NCBI RefSeq assembly: GCF_017873235.1
Contig: NZ_JAGGJZ010000004.1
Coordinates: 62,001 to 126,000, forward strand
From: Clostridium moniliforme
GTDB taxonomy: Bacteria; Bacillota; Clostridia; Clostridiales; Clostridiaceae
DNA length: 64,000 bases
Direction of reading: 5' to 3'
Shown here: piece after piece, positions 61,678-64,000 of the stretch
Layout of the letters: each line of letters opens with the position of its first letter
Position numbering within the stretch: the stretch's first letter is position 1
The notes under the pieces: generated by a model
What the model was told of the DNA's origin: nothing
The model's input: the letters and a program-made list of their open reading frames with translations, nothing else
Databases searched by the model: none
Made by a program: the position numbers and the translations under genes

Positions 61678-62329
61678 AATTATTACAAGTAATGCTCATA
61701 TGGCACCAATACTTAAAGTGTTTTTTTTAATGACAGCGCTTATGTTCATAACAGCAATAATTTTTATGATGACAAGTTTTGTGAGAGTAATAATTACATT
61801 TTCATTTATTAAATCAGCATTAGGTGCTCAGCAAATAATCCCCAATCAAATACTTATTGGACTTGCATTGTGTATAACTATGTTCATAATGACCCCAGTA
61901 TTTAATGATGTTGTGGATAATTCGGTACAACCATACATAAAAAAAGAAATTAATTTAACAAAGGCAGTGAAAGAGGCAAAAAAACCAATAGTAGGATTTT
62001 TATTAAAACAAACAAGAGATAAAGATTTAGAGTTATTTATAAATAATTCACCAAAAAAAATAGTTGTAAAAAATAAAGAAGATTTACCGTTAACAATAAT
62101 AGTACCCGCATTTGCTATAAGTGAATTAAAAACGGCATTTCAAATAGGATTTATTATTTATATACCATTTTTAGTTATAGATTTAATAGTATCAAGTGTT
62201 CTTATGTCTATGGGAATGTTTATGCTTCCACCGGCAATGGTATCCCTTCCATTTAAATTATTATTATTTGTAATGGTTGACGGATGGGGGTTACTGGTGA
62301 AATCTTTAATACAAAGTTTTACAGGATAG
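61661..62329 (+). CDS. fliP: Flagellar export gate protein FliP
   Basis: FliP forms the export pore core with FliQ and FliR. The 222-residue protein has four membrane helices, the N-terminal TSFVRVIITFSFIKSALGAQQIIPNQILIGLAL block and the C-terminal SELKTAFQIGFIIYIPFLVIDLIVSSVLMSMGMFMLPP segment, both strongly diagnostic. It overlaps fliO, which points to translational coupling. Its first residues do not resemble a cleaved signal, as in other Gram-positive forms. Confidence 0.96.
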   Translation: MDILNKIITSNAHMAPILKVFFLMTALMFITAIIFMMTSFVRVIITFSFIKSALGAQQIIPNQILIGLALCITMFIMTPVFNDVVDNSVQPYIKKEINLTKAVKEAKKPIVGFLLKQTRDKDLELFINNSPKKIVVKNKEDLPLTIIVPAFAISELKTAFQIGFIIYIPFLVIDLIVSSVLMSMGMFMLPPAMVSLPFKLLLFVMVDGWGLLVKSLIQSFTG

Positions 62330-62339
62330 GAGAAAGGCT

Positions 62340-62609
62340 ATGAGTGAAATGGCAATAATGACAATAGTAAAAAAAGCATTATCAACAGGTATTATGGTAG
62401 CAGGTCCTGTTTTGGGAATAGCATTGATTGTAGGATTGATAATAAGTATATTTCAAGCAACAACGCAAATTCAAGAGCAAACTTTAACTTTTGTACCTAA
62501 ACTTATTGCTATTATATTAGTTTTGATTATAGGTGGTCCATGGATGTTTAATAAACTTATAATGTTAACAAATGAGCTATTTAATATTATAGCTACTATA
62601 AATAAGTAA
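62340..62609 (+). CDS. fliQ: Flagellar export gate protein FliQ
   Basis: The 89-residue protein is two membrane hairpin helices with the IALIVGLIISIFQATTQIQEQTLTFVPKLIAIILVLIIGGPWM block typical of FliQ. It is 10 bases after fliP and one base before fliR. An AGGAGAAAGG site precedes the ATG. Confidence 0.96.
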   Translation: MSEMAIMTIVKKALSTGIMVAGPVLGIALIVGLIISIFQATTQIQEQTLTFVPKLIAIILVLIIGGPWMFNKLIMLTNELFNIIATINK

Positions 62610-62610
62610 T

Positions 62611-63363
62611 ATGTTTATTTATATTTTTATTAGAATAACTGCTTTTTTTATTGCTATTAATATTATATTCCCAAGTGGAACACCAAAGAGTTTTAAGATT
62701 TATTTTTCAATATTTTTATCTATAATAATTGGACTTAATGTAGATTCAAATATTGATGTTAAAAATATATTTCAATTAATAAATATAGGATTTTTAGAAA
62801 CAATTAATGGATTAGTTTTAGGATACATAGTTAATATATGTTTTTATAGTTTAAGGTTAGCAGGAAAACTTATAGATAATCAATTGGGGTTATCTATGGC
62901 AAGTATATATGATCCAAATGTTCATAGCAATTCTACAATTATAGAAAATATAATGTATTTTTTAGGATTAGTATTGTTTTTTAGTTTAAACATACATCAT
63001 ATTTTAATAGTATCTATTCAAAAAAGTTTTGAAATAATACCAATTGGTAAATGTATATTAAAAAATAATTTAAGTTATATTTTAAAGATATTTTTAAGCT
63101 ATTTTAGTTTGGGAATTAAGCTTGCAATACCAATAATAGTTGTTCTTATAATAACAGATTTAATAACTGGAATAATATCAAGAAGTATTTCAGGATTAAA
63201 TGTAATGATAATAGGAATGCCTTTAAAGATGCTAGTTGGATTAGTATTCTTTTTAAGCATGCTACCATTTATAATAAGTGGAATGCATGAGATGTTTAAA
63301 GGGTTAATAGATGTTTTAGATGGAACATTTGGATTTAATATAACTAGTATAATTTTGTTTTAA
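62611..63363 (+). CDS. fliR: Flagellar export gate protein FliR
   Basis: FliR completes the FliPQR gate. The 250-residue protein has six or more hydrophobic segments, the RLAGKLIDNQLGLSMASIYDPN motif and FKLAIPIIVV-type helix near residue 175, plus a PLKMLVGLVFFLSMLPFI C-terminal block. It starts one base after fliQ with no separate strong ribosome site. The flhB gene follows after an unusually long gap of over 100 bases. Confidence 0.93.
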   Translation: MFIYIFIRITAFFIAINIIFPSGTPKSFKIYFSIFLSIIIGLNVDSNIDVKNIFQLINIGFLETINGLVLGYIVNICFYSLRLAGKLIDNQLGLSMASIYDPNVHSNSTIIENIMYFLGLVLFFSLNIHHILIVSIQKSFEIIPIGKCILKNNLSYILKIFLSYFSLGIKLAIPIIVVLIITDLITGIISRSISGLNVMIIGMPLKMLVGLVFFLSMLPFIISGMHEMFKGLIDVLDGTFGFNITSIILF

Positions 63364-63408
63364 AAAAGCCTGTGTTTTAGGTTAAAGCCTTATTGAGATT
63401 AGATTATA

Positions 63409-63422
63409 GTTTTAGCTAAAAC
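63409..63422. repeat. Perfect 14-bp palindrome between fliR and flhB
   Basis: GTTTTAGCTAAAAC is an exact palindrome in the 108-base gap. It may be an operator or chance in AT-rich sequence; no T-run follows. Confidence 0.4.
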
Positions 63423-63471
63423 AAACATTAGTTTAAAAGTTAGTATAAAATTTAAAAATAAAGATTTGGAG

Positions 63472-64000
63472 GTGAATAATATATCTGAAAAAACCGAAAA
63501 AGCCACCCCTAAAAAAAAGAAGGATGAGCGGAAAAAAGGTAATGTTGCAAAAAGTAAGGAAGCTATAAATGCATTAACACTAATAGGTTCTGTAATGTCT
63601 ATATTTTATATGTCTAATTTTGCAATAGGGGAATTAAAAACATTAATAGCATCATTTTTAAGACTTGATTTTAATACAGATTTTAATAAAGAAATAGTCA
63701 AAACATTACTTAATAATGGTATAGTTATTTTTCTTAAAATATTTTTACCAATTGGACTTATTATATTGTGTATCGGAGTTATAGCAAATGTAATGCAAAC
63801 AGGATTATTATTCACAAAAGAAGCAATAAAACCTAAATTTTCAAAAATAAATCCAATTAACGGATTTAAAAATATGTTCTCGCAAAAAGCTTTTGTTAGC
63901 TTATTAAAAAATACACTTTTATTAATAATACTAAGTTATATAGGATATTCTTTTGTTAAAAATAATTATGGAGAAATATTAAGAACAGGAGATATTTATT
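63472..64000 (+). CDS. flhB: Flagellar export gate protein FlhB (partial, runs off the end)
   Basis: The visible 176 residues have the basic N-terminus SEKTEKATPKKKKDERKKGNVAKSKE, shared by FlhB, and two or three membrane helices (GSVMSIFYMSNFAIG, GIVIFLKIFLPIGLIILCIGVIANVM, FTKEAIKPKFSKINPINGFKNMFSQKAFV as linker). The NPTH self-cleavage site is beyond the window. The start is odd: GTG 63472 overlaps the GGAGG site, while the codon at the position of the usual initiator Met is ATA 63481, 8 bases after GGAGG. Both are given as alternatives. Confidence 0.9.
   Translation, partial: MNNISEKTEKATPKKKKDERKKGNVAKSKEAINALTLIGSVMSIFYMSNFAIGELKTLIASFLRLDFNTDFNKEIVKTLLNNGIVIFLKIFLPIGLIILCIGVIANVMQTGLLFTKEAIKPKFSKINPINGFKNMFSQKAFVSLLKNTLLLIILSYIGYSFVKNNYGEILRTGDIY

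Noticed and set aside
1..64000. CRISPR array, prophage, transposon or biosynthetic cluster
   Set aside because: No regularly spaced repeats, transposase, integrase, phage structural gene or synthase was found on either strand.

Overview
The window is a low-GC Firmicute chromosome segment, most likely from a motile, spore-forming, butyrate-producing member of Clostridium sensu stricto. The evidence is the very AT-rich codon use, AGGAGG ribosome sites, the ecfT-truA-rplM-rpsI order, spore-lytic enzymes (CwlD-like and SleB-like), ptb-buk, a glycyl-radical enzyme, and a large Gram-positive-type flagellar locus. No insertion sequence, prophage, CRISPR array, tRNA or rRNA gene was seen. I assign no species.

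Region 1 (1-7.5 kb) holds the end of ecfT, truA, the ribosomal operon rplM-rpsI with a structured leader, a Na/Pi-cotransporter-PhoU protein, a cwlD-like amidase, two-subunit class I fumarase and a YitT membrane protein. Region 2 (7.5-19.6 kb) holds an ABC exporter divergent from a two-component system, an ArsC/Spx-like protein, aerobic-type ribonucleotide reductase nrdAB behind two NrdR boxes, ptsI, and a DeoR-type repressor. Region 3 (19.6-24 kb) is a compact catabolic unit made of an activating enzyme, a glycyl radical enzyme and a fructose-6-phosphate-aldolase-type enzyme, with direct repeats in the divergent promoter. Region 4 (24-40.2 kb) carries paired CHR (chromate) transporters, heme oxygenase, isoaspartyl dipeptidase, an orphan ABC ATPase, a siroheme nitrite/sulfite reductase, gapN, a SleB-like hydrolase, the c-di-AMP synthase pair cdaA-cdaR, a flavoprotein, and ptb-buk behind a Rex-like operator.

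Region 5 (40.3-64 kb) is flagellar. An early unit (transglycosylase, YaaR, FliN-like protein) is followed by a sigma-D-type promoter driving flgM-flgN-flgK-flgL-fliW-csrA-fliS-fliD-fliT-like. A second sigma-D promoter drives two near-duplicate flagellins, each with a CsrA-type hairpin in its leader. A c-di-GMP-I riboswitch with two terminators then precedes flgB-flgC-fliE-fliF-fliG-fliH-fliI-fliJ-fliK-flgD-flgE-motA-motB-fliO-fliP-fliQ-fliR-flhB, which runs off the end. The flagellar genes show three regulatory layers in sequence: second messenger (riboswitch), sigma-D/FlgM, and FliW/CsrA translational control.

I did not find a wholly unknown multi-gene system. The most promising items are the glycyl-radical-enzyme/aldolase unit with its operator repeats, the twin CsrA hairpins on flagellin mRNAs, the riboswitch platform with mutually exclusive pairings, a ribonucleotide reductase lacking the first strands of its ATP-cone, an aspartate-peptidase with Glu in place of the carbamylated Lys, and the unusual initiation region of flhB.
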